NCBI GenBank assembly: GCA_031370545.1
Contig: JANMQQ010000177.1
Location: 1-17,048, forward strand
DNA length: 17,048 bases
From: UBA6921 sp031370545
GTDB taxonomy: Bacteria > Pseudomonadota > Gammaproteobacteria > SG8-11
Reading direction: 5' to 3'
Part shown: positions 1 through 6,756 of the stretch, piece after piece
Position numbering within the stretch: position 1 is the first letter of the stretch
How the letters are laid out: every line of letters starts with the position of its first letter
Made by a program: the position numbers and the translations under genes
The notes under the pieces: generated by a model
What the model was told of the DNA's origin: nothing
Databases searched by the model: none
What the model saw: the letters and a program-made list of their open reading frames with translations, nothing else

Positions 1-349
1 TGACGACCATGTGCTCGATCCTCAGCAGATCGGCTACCGGATTTACGCCAATTGCGCCGTAGTACGGGCTGTTTTCGGCGCTTTTGTTAAACAACACTGG
101 TGGCATGTCGATTACTGAACTCTGAGGGCAGTAATAGGCTCGATGCTTGTTGCCAAATGGTGCGCCTCCGTCGTAGAACACGCTTATGGCACCCTGGCAC
201 ATGCCCATGATGATCTTAACGAAGCTAGCTTGCTGGACTGATGAACCGGACACGAAAATCTCCAATGTCCCTGCGGGGGGAATTACCGCCAAGGCTTGAC
301 TCGTAGCCAGTGCGAGACCGGTGGTAATTACGATTTGATTCAGTTTCAT
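1..349 (-). CDS. Secreted PstS-like substrate-binding protein, partial (3' end outside window)
   Basis: The first 116 residues are visible, and the gene runs off the left edge. It opens with a Sec signal peptide beginning MKLNQIVITTGLALA, with likely cleavage after SQALA. Next come VSGSSVQQ (the SGSS phosphate-loop-like motif of PstS-type binding proteins), a VFYDGG segment, HRAYYC, LFNKSA and GVNPVAD. Each of these has a direct counterpart in the complete gene at 528-1898, so the two are tandem paralogues. The start at 349 is supported by GGAGAA placed 5-6 nt upstream. There is no lipobox, so the product should be a soluble periplasmic or secreted protein. A strong terminator at 428-455 separates it from its paralogue, so it probably has its own promoter or a readthrough supply. 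By family these proteins bind phosphate or another small anion; the ligand here is inferred, not shown. Confidence 0.8.
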   Translation of the reverse strand, partial: MKLNQIVITTGLALATSQALAVIPPAGTLEIFVSGSSVQQASFVKIIMGMCQGAISVFYDGGAPFGNKHRAYYCPQSSVIDMPPVLFNKSAENSPYYGAIGVNPVADLLRIEHMVV

Positions 350-387
350 AAAGTTCTCCAATGTGAATTGACGAGAGTTTTGAACTG

Positions 388-424
388 AATTCACCGCGTG
401 CATGGCACGCGACCGCTGTGAATT
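388..424 (-). repeat. Bulged inverted repeat in the leader of the partial PstS-like gene
   Basis: Outer arms AATTCAC (388-394) and GTGAATT (418-424) are perfectly complementary over 7 bp. Directly inside them lie CGCGTGC (395-401) and GCACGCG (405-411), again 7 bp, with a 3-nt loop. A 6-nt bulge (412-417) interrupts the right side only. The element lies between the upstream terminator and the start codon at 349, 39 nt before that start. It could be an RNA hairpin in the leader or a protein operator; nothing in the sequence decides between them. Confidence 0.5.
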
Positions 425-427
425 TTG

Positions 428-455
428 AAAAAAAGAGGCCCCGCAAGGGGGCCTC
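428..455 (-). terminator. Rho-independent terminator after the PstS-like gene
   Basis: An 8-bp perfect GC-rich stem (GAGGCCCC 435-442 with GGGGCCTC 448-455, 5-nt loop) is followed on the minus strand by seven U residues (428-434). On the other strand the stem is followed shortly by six T (460-465), so it may work both ways. It ends transcription of the gene at 528-1898. Confidence 0.9.
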
Positions 456-470
456 CAACTTTTTTACTAC

Positions 471-517
471 CCGACATCGCGTCGGTCGTGCAATCGCGTT
501 CCGCGATTCATTACGAC
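471..517 (-). repeat. Two adjacent hairpins between stop codon and terminator
   Basis: One hairpin pairs CCGAC (471-475) with GTCGG (481-485). The other has outer arms GTCGT (485-489) and ACGAC (513-517) around an inner perfect 7-bp stem, AATCGCG (492-498) with CGCGATT (502-508). Neither has a U tract. They sit in the 3' untranslated region before the main terminator and may stabilise the mRNA 3' end or assist termination. Confidence 0.45.
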
Positions 518-527
518 AATGCTGAAC

Positions 528-1898
528 TTAGAAGTACAACTGACTCGGTGAGCAGGTATTGGTCAAACGCGAGCCCTTCATGACTGAACCAGCTGGATAC
601 AAGCTTGGATCCCAACCATTGGTCGGCAACGCAGCAACGCCCGGAATACCAGCCAAGACAGTCGGATCGCCCGCCAAGTCTTTAAACTTGCTCATAAAAG
701 CCAGCTTCGCTCCTGCAAGAGCAGTCGCGGCAGGGACACCAGGGACAGCAACGGTACGCCATTGAATAGTCTGCTCAACATAGAAGTCATAACTGCCGTT
801 CGCTGCATTCACCATGTTTGCATCTATACCGTCGAGTTTCGCGAAATTCCACTTATCTGCGGCGCCGCGAGTTTTTTCCAACCCGATGATGCCGATAGCC
901 GCAGAACCCGCTGGCAAGGTGTATGTCACCGACACCGGTGGTTGACCAACTACGGGATTAGGCTCGGTCACGGTCACAGGGCCACCGTTGTTCGCGGCGT
1001 TCATGCATGAAATCACCCCACCCGTGGTACCGTTTTCAATCACGGTGTAAGCTGAACCATTGGTCACGGTGTTGGCGGTGTGATCGAACGGCTGAATAGC
1101 ACTACCAAGCAAACAGGGGACACCATTGAAGTAAGCGTTCATTGCCGCTTGCGAACCGGAACCCGGCGCGCGACGGCAGATGATGACTGGCTTACCGGCC
1201 AAAGACGCATTGATGCTGTCCCAAGTCTGATAAGAGCCAGTGAGCATTGACGTGACTTGCGAACGTGTCAGGTTCAGTTGCGATGCTGGCGCATTAAGCA
1301 CGCTATCGGTTAAGGCAATGCCGTATCCCACCGCAGCTTCACTATATGTGGCAGCGGCAATAGTTTGCGGGTATGTAGGTTTATTCGGAAAAGCTGGCGG
1401 CAGATTAATAGGTACAAAAATGTTAGGTTCAACATCGGACACGCCGGCATCGGGAATCGCATTAACTGTGTTGGCACAGGTGTACTGCGGCACCACAGGG
1501 TAAACATTGCCGGTGGCGGCACAGGTGCTGTCAACAGTCATTTTCGCGATCAATAACCCATCAGCCACCGGGTTTACGCCATACGCAGAACCACCCGAGG
1601 CTCGATTGTTAAACAACACCTTTTTGCCTGCAATGCTGGCTGGGGTCAAGGTGGTCTTAGTGGTGCAGTAATACGCTCGGTGGTTATTGCCAGGGGTAGC
1701 GCCGTTGTCGTAAAAAACATTGACGGTAGGTGTTTGACACATCGCTTCGACGATCTTGCCGAGGCTGGTCTGCTGCGCCGACGAACCGGACGCATATATT
1801 TCTGGTATGTCTAGAGCTAAAGGGAAAGTTACCGCTGCCAAAGCTTGACCAGTAACTAGGGCGAGGCCGGTGGTTATTACGATTTGTTTCAGTTTCAT
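528..1898 (-). CDS. Secreted PstS-like (phosphate-binding fold) protein, 456 aa
   Basis: The product has a Sec signal peptide (about residues 1-21, ending GQALA) and no lipobox. The mature part begins with ASGSSAQQ (36-43), the SGSS anion-loop motif of the PstS family. Other PstS-like hallmarks are GVNPVADG (107-114), YSEAAVGYGIALTDSV (185-200), a helix resembling the usual 'QV..I..G...TW..I' stretch (QVTSMLTGSYQTWDSI, 214-229), and RRAPGSGSQAAMNAYF (242-257), matching the R-x-x-x-S-G-T/S-x-x-x-F loop. Eight cysteines suggest disulfides in the periplasm or outside the cell. At 456 residues it is longer than ordinary PstS (about 320-350), with extra loops near 120-180 and 265-330. The chosen start at 1898 is preceded by GGAGAG and begins the signal peptide; the longer frame to 1955 adds no plausible sequence. 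There are no pst permease or ATPase genes nearby, so transport is not implied. It lies 98 bp downstream of the VPLPA-CTERM gene on the same strand and may share its c-di-GMP-controlled transcript. Confidence 0.85.
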   Translation of the reverse strand: MKLKQIVITTGLALVTGQALAAVTFPLALDIPEIYASGSSAQQTSLGKIVEAMCQTPTVNVFYDNGATPGNNHRAYYCTTKTTLTPASIAGKKVLFNNRASGGSAYGVNPVADGLLIAKMTVDSTCAATGNVYPVVPQYTCANTVNAIPDAGVSDVEPNIFVPINLPPAFPNKPTYPQTIAAATYSEAAVGYGIALTDSVLNAPASQLNLTRSQVTSMLTGSYQTWDSINASLAGKPVIICRRAPGSGSQAAMNAYFNGVPCLLGSAIQPFDHTANTVTNGSAYTVIENGTTGGVISCMNAANNGGPVTVTEPNPVVGQPPVSVTYTLPAGSAAIGIIGLEKTRGAADKWNFAKLDGIDANMVNAANGSYDFYVEQTIQWRTVAVPGVPAATALAGAKLAFMSKFKDLAGDPTVLAGIPGVAALPTNGWDPSLYPAGSVMKGSRLTNTCSPSQLYF

Positions 1899-1938
1899 AT
1901 AGCTCTCCGTAGAATTAAACAATCGGTTTGCAAATTGA

Positions 1939-1966
1939 CCCACCGCAGGACACATCCCACGGCGGG
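1939..1966 (-). terminator. Possible weak terminator or attenuator hairpin between VPLPA-CTERM and PstS-like genes
   Basis: On the minus strand CCCGCCG can pair with CGGTGGG (7 bp, one G-U), with a further GGA/TCC pairing inside. The stem is followed by UCAAUUU rather than a clean U run. This would allow partial readthrough into the PstS-like gene. The call rests only on the inverted repeat and its position. Confidence 0.35.
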
Positions 1967-1996
1967 GTAATACGCACTAAACTAACAGTGAAAAAC

Positions 1997-2824
1997 TTAG
2001 GCGACCTTGCGGCGCGCGACGCCGACCAAGCCCACCATTGCCGAACCCAACAGCCACAACGCGGCCGGGATGGGGGTGGCAAGAACTTCACCTGAAGTAG
2101 CTGCACCTGTCATCGTGCCGTTAGCCGCCAGCGTGAATGAACAGGCATGGAAAATAGCATTTACATCGGCGTAACCGCATTGCGTCACATTCGCCTTGGC
2201 CACGCCGTTGGTGCTCGACGGAGTCAATAGGTACATGCTCATCACCTCGCCGAGGGCCGCTGTCGTGGTCCAACCCTGCGCCTTGGTACCAAAATTGTTA
2301 TTCCAATAGCCTCCGTCGACCCCCGGATAGGAGTTTCCATCGCCCGGGGTGACAAAGACTGATCCATTGGCGACTGCCGACATTCCAGCCAATCCATTCA
2401 GCGCGGAGACGTAATTGTTGGTGCCAGCCATAGCTGTTGTGCCCGAATTATTCTGAGTCTTAACTTGCGCCAACGTATTGGTCGAGGTCGCCAGATAATG
2501 CATACCATTTGCATTCGCGCCACCAGTGGAATCCAGCGCACCGATGTTCCACACGGTGTTGGTAGCGGTTGACGCCGCCAAGAAGGCGGTCCAATTCGCA
2601 TCGGTATTGAGATTAAAGTTAAATGCACCGACGCTTGTGCTGTAAGCACTCATCAGGATGCCGGTGTCCTTGACATAGCCCACCTTCGCGACTGAATCCC
2701 AAACTGACAAGAACAGCTCGCCGTTACCCGAAGCACCATCGAGCAGGTTCGCGTTCGCTTGCGCGGCTGCACCGAGCGCAATTGCCGCGACTACGGCTTT
2801 CAGTTTAAATTTGTTCATACCCAT
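1997..2824 (-). CDS. VPLPA/PEP-CTERM sorting-domain exported protein, 275 aa
   Basis: The N-terminal signal peptide is residues 1 to about 26 (ending AAAQANA). The body is rich in Asn, Thr, Gly and Ala, and has two cysteines (216, 228). The C terminus carries the three-part sorting signal: a short motif TPIPAALW (250-257, a variant of VPLPAALW), a hydrophobic segment to about 269, and a basic end RRK (271-273). Such tails are recognised by exosortase, which cleaves and processes proteins for export to the cell surface or extracellular polymer; no exosortase gene lies in this window. The start at 2824 was chosen because AAGGAG stands 9 nt upstream; an ATG two codons later (2818) is the alternative. 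A GEMM-I-like c-di-GMP aptamer lies in the 5' leader, so expression is probably tied to c-di-GMP and thus to surface or biofilm life. Its molecular role is unknown. Confidence 0.88.
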   Translation of the reverse strand: MGMNKFKLKAVVAAIALGAAAQANANLLDGASGNGELFLSVWDSVAKVGYVKDTGILMSAYSTSVGAFNFNLNTDANWTAFLAASTATNTVWNIGALDSTGGANANGMHYLATSTNTLAQVKTQNNSGTTAMAGTNNYVSALNGLAGMSAVANGSVFVTPGDGNSYPGVDGGYWNNNFGTKAQGWTTTAALGEVMSMYLLTPSSTNGVAKANVTQCGYADVNAIFHACSFTLAANGTMTGAATSGEVLATPIPAALWLLGSAMVGLVGVARRKVA

Positions 2825-2884
2825 ATCTGTAAACTCCTTGAGTCGTTGATTAAAATTGCGAGAGAGCTCTTTCAAATTTTCAGT

Positions 2885-2953
2885 GCGTGTGTGGAACAAA
2901 ATGGTTTCCGTACACGGCACCGGTGTTACAACGATTCCCCACATCACACACGC
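2885..2953 (-). promoter_or_regulatory. Long inverted repeat between c-di-GMP aptamer and start codon (candidate expression platform)
   Basis: The arms GCGTGTGTG (2885-2893) and CACACACGC (2945-2953) are perfect 9-bp complements. A smaller hairpin is nested inside (about 2909-2928; GT-ACAC against GTGTAC with one bulged A, loop CGGTGCC). The adjacent GUGGGGAA and UUCCAC segments offer an alternative pairing. The structure lies between the aptamer and the ribosome binding site. No U tract follows it, so a classic terminator is not evident. Its role as the switching part is inferred from position. Confidence 0.4.
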
Positions 2954-2984
2954 CATGAATTAGGGCGCGTGCCGACGTGGTGAC

Positions 2985-3074
2985 GGTGGTAACCCGGCTG
3001 TCTCGCCTGCCTGACTTCAAGACCCGTGGCTTTCCGGCCCCGCCTCTCAGCGGGTGTGGCCCTTCCGTGCGATC
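2985..3074 (-). ncRNA. GEMM-I-type cyclic di-GMP riboswitch aptamer
   Basis: Read on the minus strand, the element follows the GEMM-I pattern in order. First comes AAGGGCCACACC, resembling the conserved AGGGCAAACC. Then a hairpin CCCGCU-GAGA-GGCGGG is closed by a GNRA tetraloop (loop at 3045-3048). Next is GGGCCGGAAAGCC, resembling GGGACGCAAAGCC, then a second helix (GUCUUG 3018-3023 with CGAGAC 3000-3005), and finally CAGCCGGGUUACC (2988-3000), the hallmark 3' strand. It begins about 160 nt upstream of the VPLPA-CTERM start codon in the same direction. Class I c-di-GMP riboswitches bind the second messenger and control genes for motility, surface proteins and matrix. Whether this one switches on or off is not visible. 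The assignment was made by eye from motif order, so exact ends are approximate. Confidence 0.75.
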
Positions 3075-3206
3075 TGCCGACCCCATGACCGGCGCTAGTT
3101 TTTTTCTACTTTGCGTTCGAGGGGAACTCTACGGGCCGAACATGACAGTGAATTGAAGTTCCCATGAAAGTTTTGTGATGTATTTGTTGCGGGGAATACG
3201 AATGTA
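3075..3206. other. Upstream region of the riboswitch transcript
   Basis: No coding sequence is supported here. The promoter of the riboswitch transcript should lie in this stretch, but no clear -35/-10 pair is visible on the minus strand. There is an inverted repeat GGGAACT (3122-3128) / AGTTCCC (3157-3163) with a 28-nt gap, of unknown meaning. No terminator for the propeller gene was seen. Confidence 0.4.
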
Positions 3207-3417
3207 TTACGTCTGTGTTGGAGTTTGTTTTCTGCGGCGCAGAACGCGCGGAGCGAGGGTGAGCAGGAGTGAAAGCAGCGCGAATATATCGAGCGCACCA
3301 GCGTTTTTATGCTTAATTTTCCACAATGGCAATATCCGGCACGGGTTGCAGTGGAGCTACAGCGCCAGTCGTGACATTAACAAAAACCGTTGCGGTGGCG
3401 CGCCCGCCTTTTCCGTC
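3207..3417 (-). pseudogene. Out-of-frame remnant of the propeller gene: end of a cadherin-like repeat plus C-terminal membrane-anchor tail
   Basis: Past the point where the main reading frame stops making sense, a shifted frame (3417 down to a TAA at 3313-3315) reads DGKGGRATATVFVNVTTG and on to IVEN. This is the typical last strand of a cadherin-like repeat plus a linker. Overlapping that stop, the original frame (3314 down to a TAA at 3207) reads KHKNAGALDIF, then a hydrophobic stretch, then the basic end VLRRRKQ. That is a three-part GlyGly-CTERM-like sorting or anchor tail. The anchor is in the same frame as the main ORF; 3207-5387 is 727 codons. The in-frame TAG at 3357-3359 blocks it. 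So the 3' end carries two frame changes, near 3417 and near 3316, that cancel each other. They may be true mutations or base-calling errors near short A and G runs. Confidence 0.7.
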
Positions 3418-5387
3418 TCGGTGTCGTTGGCGAGCACCAAAATCGTGATGCTGTCTCCGACCGCCACGGAGACGTGATCATCCACAGCCACCGGCGGTGT
3501 GTCGACATACACGGTGACGGTCGCGGGCGCGGCTTTGTTTCCTGCGCCGTCCTGCATAGTGTATTTAAATGTGTCGATACCCGTGTAGTTAGTTTTTGAA
3601 TGGTAGATTAATTTTTCATTCACCTTCTCGATCACAGCACCATGGGCCGACGCTGCGTCAAACGACACGATCGTCAGCAATGCACCGCTCGTGGCACCTG
3701 AGTCATTCGCCAGCACGTCGATCTCTTGCGACAAGCCAGCGTTATTTGGATCAACCACGAAGATGACCTCGTCGTCCTGTGCGACCGGTGCGACGTACGG
3801 AAGTGACACACGAACCGTGTTGTTGCCCGGTTGTATATCATTCTGTTCCGCGAACACACTCACCTCGAAGCGCATGGGCGCAGCTTGTTGTGGTGTGAGC
3901 GCCAGCTTGAGGACGATGCTGCCATTCGCATTGATGACACCGAACTCGCAGCTCAACATCTGGCTGGCTTGCGCGCATGCGCCTTGGCTCGGCGTCGCTG
4001 GAATGATGTCAAGACCGTCTGGAATACGCGCGGAGAGCGCCAGCTTGGTTGCCCCGATTCCCGACACTTCTTTTATCTCGTATTGGTAGGTCGCAGTCTG
4101 GCCCTGCGCGGGAAGTGTCGCCGGTGGCGTTACCGTCACACGCAGATCATTGGTCGTGATCGCGTAGAGTCCGATCCCCGGCTCAGCACCCACGGTCATC
4201 AAGTTTCCGCCTTGCGGTGTGAACACGTTGCCGAATACTCCATTGAGTTCGGGCCCAACGTGTTCTTCGATCAGTGTGAGCACACCCGTAATGAGCTGAC
4301 GGCGAAGTACTACAAGCGAGTTGTTTCCGAGCGTGCCGACGATGAGCTTACTGTCGTCGGGCGACAGCGTGAGCGAGTAAGGATTCACCAGCGCGGTTAG
4401 AGCATTGGTGTTATTGGATAGCGTGGTAACGAGGCTCAATGCGCCGGTGGTGATGTCACGCAACAGAGTTGCGATGCTGTTCTTGTCTACCAACGAAATG
4501 TAAAGAAATGCCCCATCACGGCTCGCGATCATATTATTGGGTGAGCCGTCGAGCGCAACAGTGGACTTAATTGTAAGCACGCCGGTTATGGAATCACGCG
4601 CGTAAATCGCAACCAGATTGGCAGCTCCATCCGTTACGTAAACAAAGCTGCCATCCAACGTTGTATGCACCGCCGATGGTGCGGCCAAACCGTCGGGATT
4701 GGTGCCGTGTTTGAAACTTTGTACGAACGCGAGTTGGCCCGTGACTGCGTCAACGCGAAACACAGACAAGGTTTGTTCTGTTTCGCTCACGATGTTGAGA
4801 TTGCGGCCATCTGCGGACATGCTCATCGCCGTAGGCGCGGCGATTCCCGTTATCCCTCCGATGTTGTTTGCGTAGGCCGTATTAAACGTCAGTGCCCCAT
4901 TCGCCGGGTTGCGATCAAACAAAGCTAGCGTATTCAAGTCTGTAGAATCGGTGCCGGTGTCGCGGGAAATTACATACAGGTGGCGCTGATCCCTGTCGGA
5001 GCTCAGTATGAGCTGCCAGGGACTATTCAATCCGGTGATGGCTTTTCCGCCGATCTTCGCCCCTTCGAAATACACAAGCGCGTCGGTTGCGGGAGCAAAT
5101 ATTTTTTCCTGCTTATCATCCGAAACCCAGACGTAATGCGAGATTGATCTATCCCCGGCTTGCGGCACATACAGATCAGCGCCATTGGCCGACCACACGG
5201 CCATGTGCGCCGCTTTACTGTTGCAGATTTCAGGGTATTTACAGCCTTTTTCGAACGTTGATTGATAATTGACAATCGCTGCGTGCGTAACCAAAGGCAA
5301 CCCAAGCAACGCGAACACCATGCAACCACGCAGACATCGCACAACACAACCCGGCACGCTGCCCCGGCGTAGAATTTTGATCGCCAT
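3357..5387 (-). CDS. Secreted beta-propeller / DUF11-like / cadherin-like surface protein, C terminus disrupted
   Basis: The frame encodes 676 residues. It has a signal peptide (1 to about 36, ending VTHA), then a lactonase-type (YVTN-like) beta-propeller at about 60-412. Its recurring blade pattern is 'D-G-x-x-(L/V)-Y-(V/I)' followed by 'D-x-x-T-G-x-L', for example DAVTGQLAF, DSITGVLTI and DITTGALSL. A DUF11-like beta-sandwich follows (about 413-533), then one complete cadherin-like repeat (about 534-628, containing DVLAND and YTGIDTFKYTMQDGAGN). A second repeat starts at PPVAVDD (631) but breaks off after LANDTE (657). The last 19 residues are out-of-frame sequence. The start at 5387 is preceded by GAGG at a suitable distance. 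Intact relatives would be displayed on the cell surface. The propeller fold alone does not prove enzyme activity. As it stands the product would lack its membrane anchor and be released. Confidence 0.8.
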   Translation of the reverse strand: MAIKILRRGSVPGCVVRCLRGCMVFALLGLPLVTHAAIVNYQSTFEKGCKYPEICNSKAAHMAVWSANGADLYVPQAGDRSISHYVWVSDDKQEKIFAPATDALVYFEGAKIGGKAITGLNSPWQLILSSDRDQRHLYVISRDTGTDSTDLNTLALFDRNPANGALTFNTAYANNIGGITGIAAPTAMSMSADGRNLNIVSETEQTLSVFRVDAVTGQLAFVQSFKHGTNPDGLAAPSAVHTTLDGSFVYVTDGAANLVAIYARDSITGVLTIKSTVALDGSPNNMIASRDGAFLYISLVDKNSIATLLRDITTGALSLVTTLSNNTNALTALVNPYSLTLSPDDSKLIVGTLGNNSLVVLRRQLITGVLTLIEEHVGPELNGVFGNVFTPQGGNLMTVGAEPGIGLYAITTNDLRVTVTPPATLPAQGQTATYQYEIKEVSGIGATKLALSARIPDGLDIIPATPSQGACAQASQMLSCEFGVINANGSIVLKLALTPQQAAPMRFEVSVFAEQNDIQPGNNTVRVSLPYVAPVAQDDEVIFVVDPNNAGLSQEIDVLANDSGATSGALLTIVSFDAASAHGAVIEKVNEKLIYHSKTNYTGIDTFKYTMQDGAGNKAAPATVTVYVDTPPVAVDDHVSVAVGDSITILVLANDTETEKAGAPPQRFLLMSRLAL

Positions 5388-5709
5388 GTTTCATCCTCTG
5401 CGTTCATGCCGCGCACGAATCGCGCCGCCGAAAAAACGAAGTGGAGTGTAAGTAAAGGATATGACGCGCGCATGACAGACCGCCTACACGTCGTGGTGCC
5501 GTTAAAAACTGCCCTTTTAGTGTTGATAGTCGAGTTAATAGACTTCACAGTCTTGCCCCGCTATCAGGGATGCGTTTCCCCACAACAGTTCCTTACTGTT
5601 CAATATCTCGCTGAATATTAACGGTCACCAGAGTCATTCTCGATGTACGTTTCGGTTGTGAGCCGTTATGCTTTTTGCCGTCGTAAAAATTTAATCAAGG
5701 GGACTTGGC
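5388..5709. other. Divergent intergenic region, no gene seen
   Basis: This 322-bp stretch separates the minus-strand propeller gene from the plus-strand transporter gene and must contain both promoters. No strong sigma-70 pair stands out. An inverted repeat AACAGT-TCCTT-ACTGTT (5584-5600) is the only operator-like element. An open frame covering part of the region on the minus strand is an overlap with the propeller gene, with no recognisable protein features. Confidence 0.5.
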
Positions 5710-6738
5710 ATGACAATTAGCATTACCAATAACGTTTCAGTTACCCGGTTCGATATCAGCGCCTGGATTCTTATGGCGGCGTTTTTGATCGGGGTTTTGG
5801 TCTTGCATCTGCTTCCGGCGTTAATCAGTGGCTTGGTGGTGTATGAGCTGGTGCATATCCTGGTGCCCACGTTGCGCCTTGAGCGGCTGGCTGGAAAGCG
5901 CGCCGCCGTCGTGTCCATCGGGTTGCTGACGGCGGTGGTCATCATGGTGGTTTCACTTGCCGTGTTTGGGTTGATCGCGTTTCTGCGCTCCGACAATGGC
6001 GATGTGTCACACCTCATGGAACAGTTGGCGGTCATCATCGACCAGTCAAAGAACGCCCTTCCTCCGTTTATCCAAAACTCGTTACCGCCGGATGCCGACA
6101 CGTTGCGGTTAACCGTAGTCACCTGGTTGCGAACGCATGCCGAGGAATTAAAAAGTCTCGGCATAAATACGTTGCGCGCGTTGGCCTATATTTTTATTGG
6201 AATGATCATCGGCGGCATCATCGCACTACGCGAAACATTATCGGAACGTGATCGCACGCCGTTCATCCAAGCGCTTGGCCAGCGCGCTGAGCTATTGGGA
6301 ACGTCATTCCGCATGACGATGTTTGCACAAGCCAAAATCTCAGCGATTAACACCACATTCACTGCAATTTACTTGCTGATCGTGTTGCCTGCGGTGGGCG
6401 TAAATCTGCCGCTGGCGAAAACTCTGGTGGCCATCACCTTCATCGCCGGATTGATTCCCGTCGTCGGCAATCTCATATCGAACGCAGCAATTGTGCTGGT
6501 CAGCTTCGGTTATTCCGTGGGCGTTGCCGCCGCATCGTTGGTGTTTTTGATCGTGATACACAAAGCGGAATATTTTCTCAACGCGCGCATCATCGGCTCG
6601 CGCATTCACGCGGCCGCATGGGAATTGCTCATCGCGATGATTACCATGGAAGCGATTTTTGGAATGGCAGGTGTGATCAGTGCGCCGATTTATTACGCGT
6701 ATCTCAAACAAGAACTAAAGCGCCACAGCTTGATCTGA
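5710..6738 (+). CDS. AI-2E family (PerM/YdiK-like) membrane transporter homologue, 342 aa
   Basis: The layout is typical of the AI-2E transporter family. Two N-terminal membrane segments (about 18-52) precede a third (about 66-92). A soluble periplasmic-type region with helices follows (about 93-152), then a segment at about 155-173, a cytosolic stretch, and a C-terminal cluster of segments (about 212-335). Family motifs include GLIPVVGNLIS (247-257), the counterpart of the usual IP.(V/L)G..I, and HKAEYFLNARIIGSRIH (284-300), matching the conserved E..(L)..P.I.G..(I/V) stretch. Length (about 340-360) is normal. The ATG at 5710 is preceded by AAGGGGA about 7 nt upstream. Members export or import small molecules, or exchange ions; AI-2 itself is proven only for a few, so the substrate is open. 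It is the lone plus-strand gene and converges on the ATP-grasp gene with 18 bp between stops. Confidence 0.88.
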   Translation: MTISITNNVSVTRFDISAWILMAAFLIGVLVLHLLPALISGLVVYELVHILVPTLRLERLAGKRAAVVSIGLLTAVVIMVVSLAVFGLIAFLRSDNGDVSHLMEQLAVIIDQSKNALPPFIQNSLPPDADTLRLTVVTWLRTHAEELKSLGINTLRALAYIFIGMIIGGIIALRETLSERDRTPFIQALGQRAELLGTSFRMTMFAQAKISAINTTFTAIYLLIVLPAVGVNLPLAKTLVAITFIAGLIPVVGNLISNAAIVLVSFGYSVGVAAASLVFLIVIHKAEYFLNARIIGSRIHAAAWELLIAMITMEAIFGMAGVISAPIYYAYLKQELKRHSLI

Positions 6739-6756
6739 GTAAAGTTGACTGCAAAC

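Noticed and set aside
225..458. Minus-strand open frame of 77 codons over the start of the partial PstS-like gene
   Set aside because: It runs through the terminator and leader hairpin in a different frame from the signal-peptide-bearing gene.
3357..3420. Programmed ribosomal frameshift in the propeller gene
   Set aside because: No slippery heptamer with a downstream pseudoknot is visible, and two opposite shifts would be needed; mutation or sequencing error is simpler.
3831..4400. Plus-strand open frame of 189 codons inside the propeller gene
   Set aside because: It lies fully antisense to a gene with clear domain structure, and its translation has no recognisable features.
5027..5548. Minus-strand open frame of 173 codons overlapping the propeller gene's start
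   Set aside because: It overlaps the signal peptide and first blade in another frame, and its composition is not protein-like; the frame starting at 5387 has signal peptide, ribosome site and domains.
6340..6711. Minus-strand open frame antisense to the AI-2E-family gene
   Set aside because: It is His/Arg-rich shadow translation opposite conserved membrane segments.
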